NCBI GenBank assembly: GCA_030054175.1
Contig: JASGCM010000016.1
Span: forward strand, 1-44,627
Direction of reading: 5' to 3'
Source: Alphaproteobacteria bacterium
GTDB taxonomy: Bacteria; Pseudomonadota; Gammaproteobacteria; Burkholderiales; Burkholderiaceae_C
Length of the DNA stretch: 44,627 nt
In this document: positions 17,425 to 28,248 of the stretch, piece after piece
How positions within the stretch are numbered: position 1 is the first letter of the stretch
How the letters are laid out: the number at the start of each line of letters is the position of its first letter
Notes under the pieces: generated by a model
The model's input: only the letters and a program-made list of their open reading frames with translations
Database searches by the model: none
What the model was told of the DNA's origin: nothing
Translations under genes and position numbers: made by a program

Positions 17425-18354
17425 TCAGGCGCGGTCTGCGACGCGCTCGCCCAGCAAGCCCGAGGGCCGCAAGGTGAGCATGATGATGAGCACGGCAAAC
17501 GCAAACACATCGGTGTAATGGCTGCCCAAAACCCCACCGGTCAGGTCACCGATGTAGCCCGAACCGATGGACTCAATCAGGCCCAACAGCAAACCACCCA
17601 CCACCGCCCCAGCCAGGTTGCCGATGCCGCCCAAGACGGCGGCAGTGAAGGCCTTGAGGCCGGGCAAAAAACCCATGGCATGGTGCACGGTGCCGTAGTT
17701 GGCCGCCCACATGATGCCCGCCAAGGTCGCCAAAATCGCCCCGATGATGAAGGTGGCCGAAATCACCCGGTCAGGACGCACCCCCATCAGGCTGGCCACT
17801 TTGGGGTTCTCGGCGGTAGCTCGCATGGCCCGCCCCAGCGAGGTGGCGTGCACCAACCACATCAGCAAGGCCAGCGACGACGCCGTCAAGGCCAAAATGG
17901 CAACTTGCGTCGGTGTGATCACCGCGCCGGCCAGACGGATGGGCTCGGTGGGCAAGAGGGCGGGGTATGGCTTGTAATTGGGCTTGAACAGGATCATGAC
18001 CAAGGTCTGCAGCAAGATCGAGACGCCAATGGCGGTGATCAGTGGCGCCAACCTGGGTGCATTGCGCAGTGGCTTATAGGCCAGTTTTTCGATGCTGTAA
18101 TTCAGAACCGAGGTGACCACGCATGCGGCCAGGAAAGAAAGAAACATCAGCAGCCAACCTGGCGCCGTGGGGAAGTTCTGACTCAAGGGCCCCAACAGCC
18201 ACCAACTCACCATGGCCCCCACCATCAATACTTCGCCATGGGCGAAGTTGATCAGGTTGATGATGCCGTAGACCATGGTGTAGCCCAAGGCCACCAAGGC
18301 ATACATGCTGCCCAGCACCAAGCCGTTGATGATCTGCTGCAGGAAGATGTCCAT
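17425..18354 (-). CDS. livH: Branched-chain amino acid/amide ABC transporter permease LivH
   Basis: This 309-residue inner-membrane protein begins MDIFLQQIINGLVLGSMYAL and contains LGYTMVYGIINLINFAHGE, both diagnostic of LivH, and the loop ATSLGRAMRATAENPKVA that contacts the ATPase. It heads the livHMGF unit. The 139 bases upstream, up to rarA, hold no binding-protein gene. Confidence 0.95.
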   Translation of the reverse strand: MDIFLQQIINGLVLGSMYALVALGYTMVYGIINLINFAHGEVLMVGAMVSWWLLGPLSQNFPTAPGWLLMFLSFLAACVVTSVLNYSIEKLAYKPLRNAPRLAPLITAIGVSILLQTLVMILFKPNYKPYPALLPTEPIRLAGAVITPTQVAILALTASSLALLMWLVHATSLGRAMRATAENPKVASLMGVRPDRVISATFIIGAILATLAGIMWAANYGTVHHAMGFLPGLKAFTAAVLGGIGNLAGAVVGGLLLGLIESIGSGYIGDLTGGVLGSHYTDVFAFAVLIIMLTLRPSGLLGERVADRA

Positions 18355-18493
18355 GTGCGGGTGGGGGCAGTGTGGGTGGTGGTTCGCTGAAAATCACAAA
18401 CCGGGGATTGATCCAGATGACGTGGGAAAAGTTTATCTGCGATTGTTTCACCCCACTTGAATGATGGGCTGATGGAAACCCTGAGTCCACCGG

Positions 18494-19795
18494 TCAGGCG
18501 TCTTCATCCCATTTCTTGAGCAAGGCCAGTTTTTCAGCGATCTTGATCTCAAGCCCCCGAGGCACGGGCTCGTACCACCCCGGCTCGGACATGCCTTCGG
18601 GCAAATAGGACTCGCCGGCGGCATAGGCATTGGGCTCGTCATGGGCATAGCGGTAGGTATGACCATGGCCCAATTCCTTCATCAAACGCGTCGGTGCATT
18701 GCGCAAATGTACTGGGACCGCACGGCTTGGGTCCTCTTTGACGAAAGCGCGAGCCGCGTTGAAGGCTTTGTAGCCCGCATTGCTCTTGGGTGCCACCGCC
18801 AGATAAATCACTGCCTGCCCCAAGGCCAGTTCCCCCTCCGGGCTGCCCAGGCGCTCATAGGTCAGGGCTGCGTCATTGGCGATCTGCATGGCCCGCGGGT
18901 CGGCCAGACCAATGTCTTCCCACGCCATGCGGATGATGCGCCGGGCCAGGTACTTGGGGTCGGCGCCGCCGTCGAGCATGCGGGTCAGCCAATACAACGC
19001 CGCGTCGGGATGGGAGCCACGCACCGATTTGTGCAAAGCCGAAATTTGGTCATAGAAGTAGTCACCGCCCTTGTCAAAACGCCGGGCGTTGAGGGTCAGC
19101 GCATTTTGGACGAAGTCGGCACCAACATGGCTCTGCACCGAAGCCTGGGCGGCTGTCTGACACTGCTCGAGCAAATTGAGCAGCCTGCGCGCATCGCCGT
19201 CGGCATAGCCCACCAGGGTGTCCACGGCCGCGCCATCCAAAGTCAAATCACCCAGAGCCTTGGCTTGTGCACGCTCCAGCAACTGCTTCAACTCGGCATC
19301 GCTGAGCGACTTGAGCACATAGACCTGGGCACGCGACAACAGGGCCGAGTTCACTTCGAAGGACGGGTTCTCGGTGGTCGCCCCGATGAACGTGAACAGA
19401 CCCGACTCCACATGCGGCAACAAGGCGTCTTGCTGCGATTTGTTAAAGCGGTGTATTTCGTCTACAAACAAGATGGTGCTTTTGCCCATGGCCCAATGCC
19501 GCCTGGCCTGCTCCATGGCCTCGCGGATGTCTTTGACACCCGACATCACCGCCGACAATGCGATGAATTCGCTGTTGAAGGCACTGGCGGTGAGCCGCGC
19601 CAAAGTGGTTTTGCCAACCCCGGGTGGCCCCCAAAAAATCATCGAGTGGGGCTTGCCCGACTGAAATGCGAGCCGCAGGGGTTTGCCTTCACCCAACAAA
19701 TGCGTTTGGCCGATCACCTCATCGAGTGTCTTGGGCCGCAAAGACTCGGCCAGCGGCGAGTGGGGCAAGGTGTCTTCCGGTTCAAACAGATCCAT
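18494..19795 (-). CDS. rarA: Replication-associated recombination protein RarA (MgsA)
   Basis: The 433-residue AAA+ ATPase acts at stalled replication forks with SSB. Walker A is WGPPGVGKTT (residues about 55-64), Walker B ILFVDEIHRFNK (108-119), and sensor segment FIGATTENPSF follows. The N-terminal LAESLRPKTLDEVIGQ and the C-terminal tetramerisation region are typical. It follows ftsK and lolA on the minus strand, an order common in betaproteobacteria. Confidence 0.96.
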   Translation of the reverse strand: MDLFEPEDTLPHSPLAESLRPKTLDEVIGQTHLLGEGKPLRLAFQSGKPHSMIFWGPPGVGKTTLARLTASAFNSEFIALSAVMSGVKDIREAMEQARRHWAMGKSTILFVDEIHRFNKSQQDALLPHVESGLFTFIGATTENPSFEVNSALLSRAQVYVLKSLSDAELKQLLERAQAKALGDLTLDGAAVDTLVGYADGDARRLLNLLEQCQTAAQASVQSHVGADFVQNALTLNARRFDKGGDYFYDQISALHKSVRGSHPDAALYWLTRMLDGGADPKYLARRIIRMAWEDIGLADPRAMQIANDAALTYERLGSPEGELALGQAVIYLAVAPKSNAGYKAFNAARAFVKEDPSRAVPVHLRNAPTRLMKELGHGHTYRYAHDEPNAYAAGESYLPEGMSEPGWYEPVPRGLEIKIAEKLALLKKWDEDA

Positions 19796-19811
19796 GCTCG
19801 CCCCTCCCCCC

Positions 19812-20495
19812 TCAAGGCCGCAGCACTTGAAAACCGGCCGGCGGTTTGTATTGAAAGGTCCCGGCAGGCAGGCGAGCGGGCGACTCGTAGGCGCTCAACT
19901 CCAGGCGTGATGTTTGGCCAAAGCCATCGGTGAACTCCAACACCGACACGCGGGTTGCCGCACCCTGCCCTTGCAAACCGACCCTCAGCTGACGCAACGT
20001 GCCTTCGGTCGATTTGGGGGTGACCTCGACCCAACTCAGACCGTCGCTGGCGGGCAAGTCTCGCAACAAGAATGCGGCCCGCAAGGCTTGTACATCCGAG
20101 GCCGTCAGGATCAGCGCGGCGGGGGCACTGGCCAAGACCGCCTTTTGGTCGCGCACCGTCGCCTGCTGCAAATCATGATCCGCATGCCAGAACTGGCGTC
20201 CATCGGCCAGCAACACCTGCACATCGGGGCTGGTGTACTCCAGGCGGAACAGATCGGGGCGTTGGTACGCCAAAGTGCCTCGACTGTTCTTCACCCGTGC
20301 CGGCTGCCCAGCGCGCGCCGGGCCCGTGACTTGTTGCACGAATTCAGCCCGGCCAGAGCGACTGTGCTGCAAAAAATCTTGCAAAGCCTGGACGCCATCG
20401 GCCCAGGCCCAGGGATTGGCAAAGAGCAGCCCACAGGCCAAAGCCCACATCCGCCCGAAGCGCTTCAGAACGCACAGAGTCAGGTGCCGAATCAT
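19812..20495 (-). CDS. lolA: Outer-membrane lipoprotein carrier LolA
   Basis: The 227-residue product has a signal peptide (start near MIRHLTLCVLKRFGRMW, core ending PWAWA) and the LolA fold: FLQHSRSGRAEFVQQV, then SRGTLAYQRPDLFRLEY and PAALILTASD. It carries lipoproteins from the LolCDE complex across the periplasm to LolB. It starts 4 bases after ftsK ends. An internal ATG at residue 16 is also a possible start. Confidence 0.93.
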   Translation of the reverse strand: MIRHLTLCVLKRFGRMWALACGLLFANPWAWADGVQALQDFLQHSRSGRAEFVQQVTGPARAGQPARVKNSRGTLAYQRPDLFRLEYTSPDVQVLLADGRQFWHADHDLQQATVRDQKAVLASAPAALILTASDVQALRAAFLLRDLPASDGLSWVEVTPKSTEGTLRQLRVGLQGQGAATRVSVLEFTDGFGQTSRLELSAYESPARLPAGTFQYKPPAGFQVLRP

Positions 20496-20499
20496 GGGT

Positions 20500-22875
20500 T
20501 CATTCGGCCCGAGTGGGCACCAAAATATCCCGTTGCCCGTTGCTGCTCAGTGAGCTGACCAGACCGGCCTTCTCCATGTCTTCCAGCAAACGGGCCGAGC
20601 GGTTGTAGCCGATTTTCAGGTGCCGTTGCACCAGGGAAATGCTGGCCTTGCGGTTCTTCAGCACCACTTCCACGGCTTGGTCGTACAGCGGGTCTTTTTC
20701 CCCGCCCTCTTGCCCACCAAGGATGTCGCCCAAACCACTCAGGCCGGGCACGCTGGCTTCATCGACTGTGCCTCCCTCTAAAACGCCCTCGATGTAGTCG
20801 GGCTCGCCTTGGCTCTTGAGGTAATTGACCACCCGATGGACTTCTTCGTCGCTGACAAAAGCGCCATGGACCCGCACCGGCAAGCCGGTGCCGGACGCCA
20901 TGTAGAGCATGTCGCCCATGCCCAGCAAGGCCTCGGCGCCCATTTGATCCAGGATGGTGCGGCTGTCGATCTTGCTGCTGACCTGAAAAGCGATGCGAGT
21001 CGGGATGTTGGCTTTGATCAGTCCAGTGATGACATCCACGCTGGGGCGCTGCGTGGCCAATATCAGGTGGATGCCCGCCGCTCGGGCCTTTTGCGCCAAA
21101 CGGGCGATGAGCTCTTCGATTTTTTTGCCCACCACCATCATCAGATCGGCCAACTCATCGATCACCACCACAATGTGCGGCAAACGCTGCAAGGGTTCGG
21201 GTTCTTCGGGGGTCAGGCTGAAGGGGTTAGGGATGTGCTCTTGTCGGGTTGCGGCCTCGTCGATTTTGGTGTTGTAGCCGGCGAGGTTGCGCACACCCAG
21301 CTTGCTCATCAGCTTGTAGCGACGTTCCATCTCGGCCACGCACCAGGCCAGGCCATGGGCGGCCTGCCTCATGTCGGTGACCACTGGGGCCAGCAGATGC
21401 GGTATGCCTTCATAAACCGACATCTCCAGCATTTTGGGGTCGATCATCAGCAGCCGCACATCCCGCGCCTCGGCTTTGTAGAGCAAGGACAAAATCATGG
21501 CGTTGATACCCACCGATTTGCCTGAACCGGTGGTACCGGCCACCAGCACGTGGGGCATTTTGGCCAAGTCGGCCACCACCGGGTTGCCCACGATGTCTTT
21601 GCCCAATCCCATGGTCAGCATCGACTTGGCCTCGTTGTAGACCTGTGAGCCCAGAATCTCGCTCAGTCGGATCGACTGTCGTTTGGCGTTGGGCAACTCC
21701 AGCGCCATGTAGTTTTTACCTGGGATGGTTTCCACCACTCGAATGCTGGTCAGACTGAGTGAGCGCGCCAGGTCTTTGGCCAGGTTGACGATTTGCGAAC
21801 CCTTGACGCCAGTGGCAGGCTCGATTTCGTAGCGGGTGATCACTGGTCCGGGGGCGGCCACCACCACCCTCACTTCGACGCCAAAATCTTTCAACTTTTT
21901 TTCGATCAGACGGCTGGTCATCTCGAGTGTGTCGGCGGGCACGGTGTCCTGACGGGCCGTGTTGGCGTCGAGCAAATCGACCTGCGGCAAGCGGGAATCG
22001 GGCATGTCGGCGAACAAGGGCTTTTGCCGTTCCCGCGCCACTCGGGTGCTTTGCGGCACTTCGACCACTTCGGGCTCGACGATCACAATCGGAGCCGGGT
22101 GGTGCTCTTCAATGTCGATGCGCTCGACCTGCACCACTTCTTCACGCGCCATCGCAGCGGCTTGGCCCATGGCCTTGTCTTGCTCGATTTCACGCCGCTC
22201 ACGGCGTGCCTGCATCAAAGCGTCGATGCGCTGGCCCAACGACTCAGCCAAGCCCAGCCATGAAAAGCGAAACACCCAGGAGATGCCAACCAATAGAAAC
22301 GCAATGAAGATCAGACCTGAGCCATTAAAGCCCAGCAAAGACTGGCCGCCTTGCCCCACCAAACAACCCAGGGCGCCGCCGGCTTGCCCCATGGCGCAAC
22401 CCATGCCGCCGGCGCTTTGATAATCGGCTTGGTCCCAGCGGTGCAGTCGGGTCCACTCCAAACCGGTGCTCGAGACAATCAGCAAGACCAAGCCCATCCA
22501 AAAAGCCCAGCGGGTCTGCACCCAAGCGGCCTCGGGGGGGGCAAACCAACGCTGGCTGAGCGCACGCCACCAAGCGGACAAAGCCGCCAACCAACACCAC
22601 CAAACGGAATAACCCAGTAAAAAGTAACCCAGGCCGGCCAACCAAGCACCCACCTTGCCGCCCCAATTGCCCACATGAACCACCGAGCCAGCGCCCTGCC
22701 CGGTGGTCAACCACCACGCCGGGTCGCTGCGGTGGTAACTGAGCAAGGAAATCAAAGTGAAGGCCAAGGTCACAAAGCCTACGACCAGGGCAATTTCCTG
22801 CAAGAAACGGCGCCAACCGGTGATTTCTGCCGTGGCGACGGACGCACCTTTGAGGGTGTTGAGTGAGTAAGTCAT
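20500..22875 (-). CDS. ftsK: DNA translocase FtsK
   Basis: This 791-residue protein moves DNA through the closing septum and activates XerCD at dif. The N-terminal 200 residues hold four to five membrane segments and a short linker follows; the motor has Walker A GTTGSGKS with Lys453, Walker [15 protein letters not shown], and [20 protein letters not shown]. The C-terminal winged helix ([20 protein letters not shown]) recognises KOPS. It is divergent from trxB and leads the ftsK-lolA-rarA unit. Confidence 0.97.
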   Translation of the reverse strand: MTYSLNTLKGASVATAEITGWRRFLQEIALVVGFVTLAFTLISLLSYHRSDPAWWLTTGQGAGSVVHVGNWGGKVGAWLAGLGYFLLGYSVWWCWLAALSAWWRALSQRWFAPPEAAWVQTRWAFWMGLVLLIVSSTGLEWTRLHRWDQADYQSAGGMGCAMGQAGGALGCLVGQGGQSLLGFNGSGLIFIAFLLVGISWVFRFSWLGLAESLGQRIDALMQARRERREIEQDKAMGQAAAMAREEVVQVERIDIEEHHPAPIVIVEPEVVEVPQSTRVARERQKPLFADMPDSRLPQVDLLDANTARQDTVPADTLEMTSRLIEKKLKDFGVEVRVVVAAPGPVITRYEIEPATGVKGSQIVNLAKDLARSLSLTSIRVVETIPGKNYMALELPNAKRQSIRLSEILGSQVYNEAKSMLTMGLGKDIVGNPVVADLAKMPHVLVAGTTGSGKSVGINAMILSLLYKAEARDVRLLMIDPKMLEMSVYEGIPHLLAPVVTDMRQAAHGLAWCVAEMERRYKLMSKLGVRNLAGYNTKIDEAATRQEHIPNPFSLTPEEPEPLQRLPHIVVVIDELADLMMVVGKKIEELIARLAQKARAAGIHLILATQRPSVDVITGLIKANIPTRIAFQVSSKIDSRTILDQMGAEALLGMGDMLYMASGTGLPVRVHGAFVSDEEVHRVVNYLKSQGEPDYIEGVLEGGTVDEASVPGLSGLGDILGGQEGGEKDPLYDQAVEVVLKNRKASISLVQRHLKIGYNRSARLLEDMEKAGLVSSLSSNGQRDILVPTRAE

Positions 22876-22978
22876 GTGCGATCAGGGGGCTCAAGCGCTA
22901 TGGTAGTGCCATTCAGGCCCGGTTCTAACAATGGCATACCCCCACCATCATACCGGCCTGGACACTTCACTACAATAA

Positions 22979-23956
<978 letters not shown>

Positions 23957-23986
23957 CAGCGAGTCCTCTGGACCGATACAGACGAA

Positions 23987-24012
23987 AAAAAGGACTCTGA
24001 CGAGTCCTTTTT
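23987..24012. terminator. Bidirectional intrinsic terminator between trxB and rpmG
   Basis: AAAAAGGACTC, loop TGAC, then GAGTCCTTTTT. It provides a T-run on both strands and so serves trxB on the plus strand and rpmB-rpmG on the minus strand. Confidence 0.9.
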
Positions 24013-24029
24013 CATGAGCCAGAGCTGAA

Positions 24030-24200
24030 TTACTTCAGCTTGGTTTCTTTGTATTCCACATGCTTGCGAGCCTTCGGATCAAATTTCATGATCGTCATTT
24101 TCTCGGGCATGGTCTTTTTGTTCTTGCTGGTGGTGTAGAAGTGACCGGTGCCAGCCGTCGATTCGAGTTTGATTTTCTCGCGTCCGCCTTTGGAAGCCAT
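24030..24200 (-). CDS. rpmG: 50S ribosomal protein L33
   Basis: The 56-residue basic protein begins [15 protein letters not shown] and contains [11 protein letters not shown] and [11 protein letters not shown], as in L33. It lacks the CxxC pairs of the zinc form, so it is the zinc-independent type. It follows rpmB by 17 bases and is followed by the terminator. Confidence 0.96.
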   Translation of the reverse strand: MASKGGREKIKLESTAGTGHFYTTSKNKKTMPEKMTIMKFDPKARKHVEYKETKLK

Positions 24201-24217
24201 GGTGTGTTCCTTTCAGT

Positions 24218-24451
24218 TCAAGCCTGGCCGCGTGCACGCAGGTCAGCGAGCACGGCGTCAATGCCGTTTTTGTCGATCAAACGCAGGGCGGCGCTGGAGA
24301 CGCGCAGACGCACCCAACGGTTTTCGCTCTCGACCCAGAACCGGCGGTATTGCAGGTTGGGCATGAAGCGGCGTTTGGTTTTGTTGTTGGCGTGGGAGAC
24401 ATTGTTCCCAACCATCGGGCCTTTGCCCGTGACTTCACATTTGCGTGCCAT
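24218..24451 (-). CDS. rpmB: 50S ribosomal protein L28
   Basis: The 77-residue protein begins [20 protein letters not shown] and contains [11 protein letters not shown] and [13 protein letters not shown], all typical of L28. It forms an operon with rpmG. The 195 bases between it and the desaturase stop show no gene or clear structure. Confidence 0.97.
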   Translation of the reverse strand: MARKCEVTGKGPMVGNNVSHANNKTKRRFMPNLQYRRFWVESENRWVRLRVSSAALRLIDKNGIDAVLADLRARGQA

Positions 24452-24646
24452 GAGGACACTCCATTTCTACAGTCGATCACGGGTCACGAACGGGTTCGTG
24501 GGGTGACCGACCTCACCTCGCCAGAAAAGGGGGCGGTATCCCTTGGAGGTCATCAAAACCCACCATGCCGTTCCCGGAGCCGGAATCGGCGAAATTCGGA
24601 TTTTAGCACAAAGTCCCTGAGCTGGTCGACCCCACAGCACCAAGCT

Positions 24647-25858
24647 TCAGATGCGGGCGGCGCGCAGACGCATGGAGAAATCGCGCAGGGCGGCAACGCC
24701 GCTGCCCTCAGCCTGGCGGCACCAGGCCTGCAGGTCAGCCGCCAGTTGTTCGCGGTTACGGTGGGTGCTCATCCACAACTGGCGCAACTCTTCGCGCATA
24801 CGAACCATGGTGTCGGCCTGGGGCAAAGCGGCGCGCGCCTGTTCGACCAAACTGCGGTCGTTGGCGGGGATTTTCTCGATATCGCGGTGCATCCATCGGC
24901 GCGCGGCACGCAAGACCGCATCGGCCGGGCGTTGTTTGAGGTCTTGGATGTCTTGGCGGCAGGCGGCACGCAACTGGCGGGCATAGGTGGCCATGACCTC
25001 GTAGCGGTTGGCGATCAACACCTCAAGGGTTTTTTCGTCGGCCACCGGTTGAATGTCGCCATAAGCCAGCCTGGGCGGGGTTTTCTTGACCTTGGCCAAA
25101 CCCAGTGCCGACAGGATGCGGATGTACATCCACCCAATGTCGAACTCGTAGGGCTTGACCGACAGCTTGGCTGAAGTGGGATAGGTGTGGTGGTTGTTGT
25201 GCAACTCTTCGCCACCAATCAGAATGCCCCAGGGCGAGATGTTGGTGCTGGCGTCATGCGCTTCGAAGTTGCGATAGCCCCAGTAGTGGCCCACCCCATT
25301 GATGATGCCGGCAGCGGTGACCGGAATCCACAGCATTTGGACGGCCCACACGGTCAGGCCGATGGCCCCAAACAGCGCCAGGTTGATGATCAGCATCAGG
25401 CCCAGACCCTGCCATGGAAAGCGGCTGTACACCTGACGCTCAACCCAATCGTCGGGGGTGCCGTGACCGTATTTGCCAAGGGTGTCGGTATTTTTGGCCT
25501 CGAAGCGGTACAACTCGGCGCCACGCCAAAACACTTCTTTCAGGCCACGGGTCTGCGGACTGTGCGGGTCTTCGGGGGTTTCGCATTTGGCATGGTGCTT
25601 GCGATGGATGGCGGCCCACGCCTTGGTCTGCATGCCGGTACTGAGCCAGAGCCAAAATCGAAAGAAGTGCGAAGGCAATGCGTGCAATTCCAGCGCCCGG
25701 TGCGCCTGATGACGATGCAGATATATGGTGACCGCCGCAATGGTGATGTGGGTCGTGAACAAGGTATAGGCCAAAATAGCCCAGCCCGACCATTCCAACA
25801 GGCCCTGGTCCAGAAAAGTCAACGCGCGTTCCAGGCCAGAAAAAAGAATATCGTTCAT
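24647..25858 (-). CDS. Membrane fatty acid (acyl-CoA) desaturase
   Basis: This 403-residue membrane di-iron enzyme has the three histidine boxes of stearoyl-CoA/delta-9 type desaturases: HRHQAH (48-53), HRKHH (85-89) and HNNHH (220-224), between four hydrophobic segments. It should insert a cis double bond in acyl chains and so adjust membrane fluidity. After about residue 275 there is a charged, helical tail of some 125 residues ending near SGVAALRDFSMRLRAARI, longer than in the minimal enzyme. Confidence 0.92.
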   Translation of the reverse strand: MNDILFSGLERALTFLDQGLLEWSGWAILAYTLFTTHITIAAVTIYLHRHQAHRALELHALPSHFFRFWLWLSTGMQTKAWAAIHRKHHAKCETPEDPHSPQTRGLKEVFWRGAELYRFEAKNTDTLGKYGHGTPDDWVERQVYSRFPWQGLGLMLIINLALFGAIGLTVWAVQMLWIPVTAAGIINGVGHYWGYRNFEAHDASTNISPWGILIGGEELHNNHHTYPTSAKLSVKPYEFDIGWMYIRILSALGLAKVKKTPPRLAYGDIQPVADEKTLEVLIANRYEVMATYARQLRAACRQDIQDLKQRPADAVLRAARRWMHRDIEKIPANDRSLVEQARAALPQADTMVRMREELRQLWMSTHRNREQLAADLQAWCRQAEGSGVAALRDFSMRLRAARI

Positions 25859-25907
25859 GGATTCAATTCAAAAGTTTTAAAAGCACCAAGCACCACTTTG
25901 CAATATT

Positions 25908-27218
25908 TTACTTCGCCTGCCAAATCGATGCAAAAAATCCGTCGGTGGCGTGCCGATGCGGCCACAGCCGCAGAAAACGCCCTGACCCCGTGCACAAATC
26001 ATCGGCCTGCCCGATTTTCTGGGCACGCAGAATTTCAGCGGCTTGGAGGGGTTGCCAACCTGGATGTGCGGCGTCGAATGCGGACACGACCTCTTCGTTT
26101 TCTTGCGGCAATAGGCTGCAGGTGGCGTACACCAGTCGCCCGCCGGGTTTGAGCAGTCTGGCGGCAGAAGTCAGAATGGCCATCTGTCGGGCTTGCATTT
26201 CGGCCACGGCGCTTGGGTTTTGGCGCCATTTCAAGTCAGGGTTGCGCCGCAAAGTGCCCAAACCTGAGCAGGGCGCGTCGACCAAGACCCGATCGATCTT
26301 GCCGCTCAAGCGCTTGACCCGCTCGTCACGCTCGTGTGCAATCACGCTGGGGTGCACGTTCGAGAGTTGGCTTCGCGCCAAGCGTGGCTTGAGGGCATCG
26401 AGGCGGTGCGCCGAGGTGTCCAAAGCGTAAAGGCGACCGGTGCTGCGCATTTGTGCCCCCAGTGCCAAAGTCTTGCCGCCGGCACCGGCACAGAAGTCGA
26501 CCACCATCTCGCCTCGGCGTGCCTCGACCAGCAAAGCCAGCAGTTGCGATCCCTCGTCTTGGACCTCGATGGCACCACGGGCAAAGGCGTCGGTGCGCGT
26601 CAAGGCTGGTTTGCCGTTCAAGCGCAAGCCCCAAGGCGAATAGGGGGTGAGTTGGCTGTCTATGCCCAACAATTTCAGCTCTTGTTGCACATCCTCGCGC
26701 CGTCCTGACAAGGCATTGACCCGCAAATCCACCGGGGCAGTTTGCAGCAAACCGGCGGCCAAGGCTTGAAAATCGGCCGGGTCGGCACACTGGGTGCGCA
26801 AGATGTCGGCCAACCAATCGGGCAGGCTGTAGCGGTGTCGGTCCAGCAAGGCACCGGGTTCGATGGCCAGACAGGCATCAAGCCAACTCTTTTCTTGTTC
26901 GGTCAGTGCGCTTTTCAGGAAATCGGTGGCCCCCGGGTCCTGTGGTCGCTGGTCCGTCAGGTGCTGTGCAAAGCCCAAAATGGCCAGCCTTCGTTCGCGC
27001 GGGCCGCTGCCCGAAGGCGCGAAATGCTCAAAGCGCAACTTGTGTCGAAGCACATGGTAGAGAGTCTCAGCCAGCACGGCGCGATCGCGCGAGCCATAGG
27101 CATTCTTGCCGTGCTGCTGGCGAAAAAACCGCGACACCACTGCATCGGCAGGGTGGGCGAAGGGGAGCGCCTGCTTGACCAGTTCGGTGCAGGCATCGAG
27201 CAAAGCTTTGGGGTGCAT
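25908..27218 (-). CDS. RsmB/NOP-family RNA cytosine-5 methyltransferase
   Basis: The 436-residue protein has an N-terminal NusB-like helical domain and a C-terminal SAM domain. DFCAGAGGKT (241-250) binds SAM; the two catalytic cysteines are Cys317 in VDAPCSGLGTLRRNPD and Cys367 in ATCSLLPQENE. RsmB itself methylates C967 of 16S rRNA; with this N-terminal form a paralogue of RsmB is also possible. It ends 49 bases before the desaturase start. Confidence 0.9.
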   Translation of the reverse strand: MHPKALLDACTELVKQALPFAHPADAVVSRFFRQQHGKNAYGSRDRAVLAETLYHVLRHKLRFEHFAPSGSGPRERRLAILGFAQHLTDQRPQDPGATDFLKSALTEQEKSWLDACLAIEPGALLDRHRYSLPDWLADILRTQCADPADFQALAAGLLQTAPVDLRVNALSGRREDVQQELKLLGIDSQLTPYSPWGLRLNGKPALTRTDAFARGAIEVQDEGSQLLALLVEARRGEMVVDFCAGAGGKTLALGAQMRSTGRLYALDTSAHRLDALKPRLARSQLSNVHPSVIAHERDERVKRLSGKIDRVLVDAPCSGLGTLRRNPDLKWRQNPSAVAEMQARQMAILTSAARLLKPGGRLVYATCSLLPQENEEVVSAFDAAHPGWQPLQAAEILRAQKIGQADDLCTGSGRFLRLWPHRHATDGFFASIWQAK

Positions 27219-27244
27219 GGGTTCGATTGTCCCACCGCGCGCGC

Positions 27245-28207
27245 TTATTTGATTTTGGCGTCTCGAATCACCTGGCCCCAGCGGTCGAGTTCGGACTTGA
27301 TGTAAGCGGCGAACTCATCGGCCTGGCCACCGCCCAATTCATAACCCAGATCGCGCGCCTCTTGCTGAAATGCGGTTGTGGCCATGATGGCGGCGATCTC
27401 GGTTTGCAATTTTTGAACCACCACACGGGGTGTGCCGGCCGGTACGAACAGTCCATTCCAACCCATGGCAATCGCACCTGACAAACCTTGCTCGGCCAAG
27501 GTCGGCACATCACCGATGGTGGGGACACGACGAGCCCCCGCCACGCCCAAGGCAACCAATTTGCCCGATTTGATCAGTTGCGCCACCACCACCGGGGCCA
27601 AATAGGCGGTGCTGACATGGCCAGCCATCAAATCGGGCAGCTCGGCACCGATGGCCTTGTAGGGCACTTCCAACACTTTCAGTCCGGTGATCATGTTGAT
27701 CTTGGTGCCAATCAGTTGGGTGACCGAGCCAGAACCGCCAGAGGCGAAAGTGGCTTTTTCGGGATTAGCGCGCACCCAGGTCTGGTACTCGCCCAAGGTC
27801 TTGACCCCTAAAGAGGGCGGCACCACCATGACCAGCGGCGAACTGGTCAGCATGGTGATGGGAATCAAAGCCTCGTTGAGCTTGCAACACGGGTCGTTGT
27901 GCAGCAAATCATTCAACGAGTTGTTGATGTTGGCATGAAACAAGGTGTGGCCATCGGCTACAGCCCGGGCCGCCTCGCGTGCGCCGATGGCACTGTTACC
28001 GCCTGGCTTATTGTCCACCACCACCGCTTGCCCCAGCCGTTCGGCCAGCGGCGTGGACAGTTTGCGAGCAAACACATCCACCGCGCTTCCCGGCCCCGCT
28101 GGCTCGATGATGCGCACCGCCTTGGTCGGGTAACTTTGTGCCCAGGTCCAGGTGCTGGCCAGCAACAACATGCCGGCCAATAGGGGTTGCGCCCAAAACT
28201 TGCTCAT
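27245..28207 (-). CDS. Bug/TctC-family periplasmic substrate-binding protein
   Basis: ATG 28207 has AGGAG eight bases upstream and gives 320 residues; the frame open further upstream overlaps the preceding gene and is rejected. There is a signal peptide (MSKFWAQPLLAGML, TWTWAQ), then YPTKAVRIIEPAGPGSAVDV, a Bug signature in which PFxPGG is replaced by PAGPGS. It is the last gene of the minus-strand catabolic unit that starts at 30327. Confidence 0.92.
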   Translation of the reverse strand: MSKFWAQPLLAGMLLLASTWTWAQSYPTKAVRIIEPAGPGSAVDVFARKLSTPLAERLGQAVVVDNKPGGNSAIGAREAARAVADGHTLFHANINNSLNDLLHNDPCCKLNEALIPITMLTSSPLVMVVPPSLGVKTLGEYQTWVRANPEKATFASGGSGSVTQLIGTKINMITGLKVLEVPYKAIGAELPDLMAGHVSTAYLAPVVVAQLIKSGKLVALGVAGARRVPTIGDVPTLAEQGLSGAIAMGWNGLFVPAGTPRVVVQKLQTEIAAIMATTAFQQEARDLGYELGGGQADEFAAYIKSELDRWGQVIRDAKIK

Positions 28208-28248
28208 GGGTGATCTCCTGTCGTTGGTGAATGAAACGAGGGCGCCGT

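Noticed and set aside
24462..24646. Possible small RNA or gene between rpmB and the desaturase
   Set aside because: No promoter-terminator pair, no convincing stem-loop and no open frame with a ribosome site.
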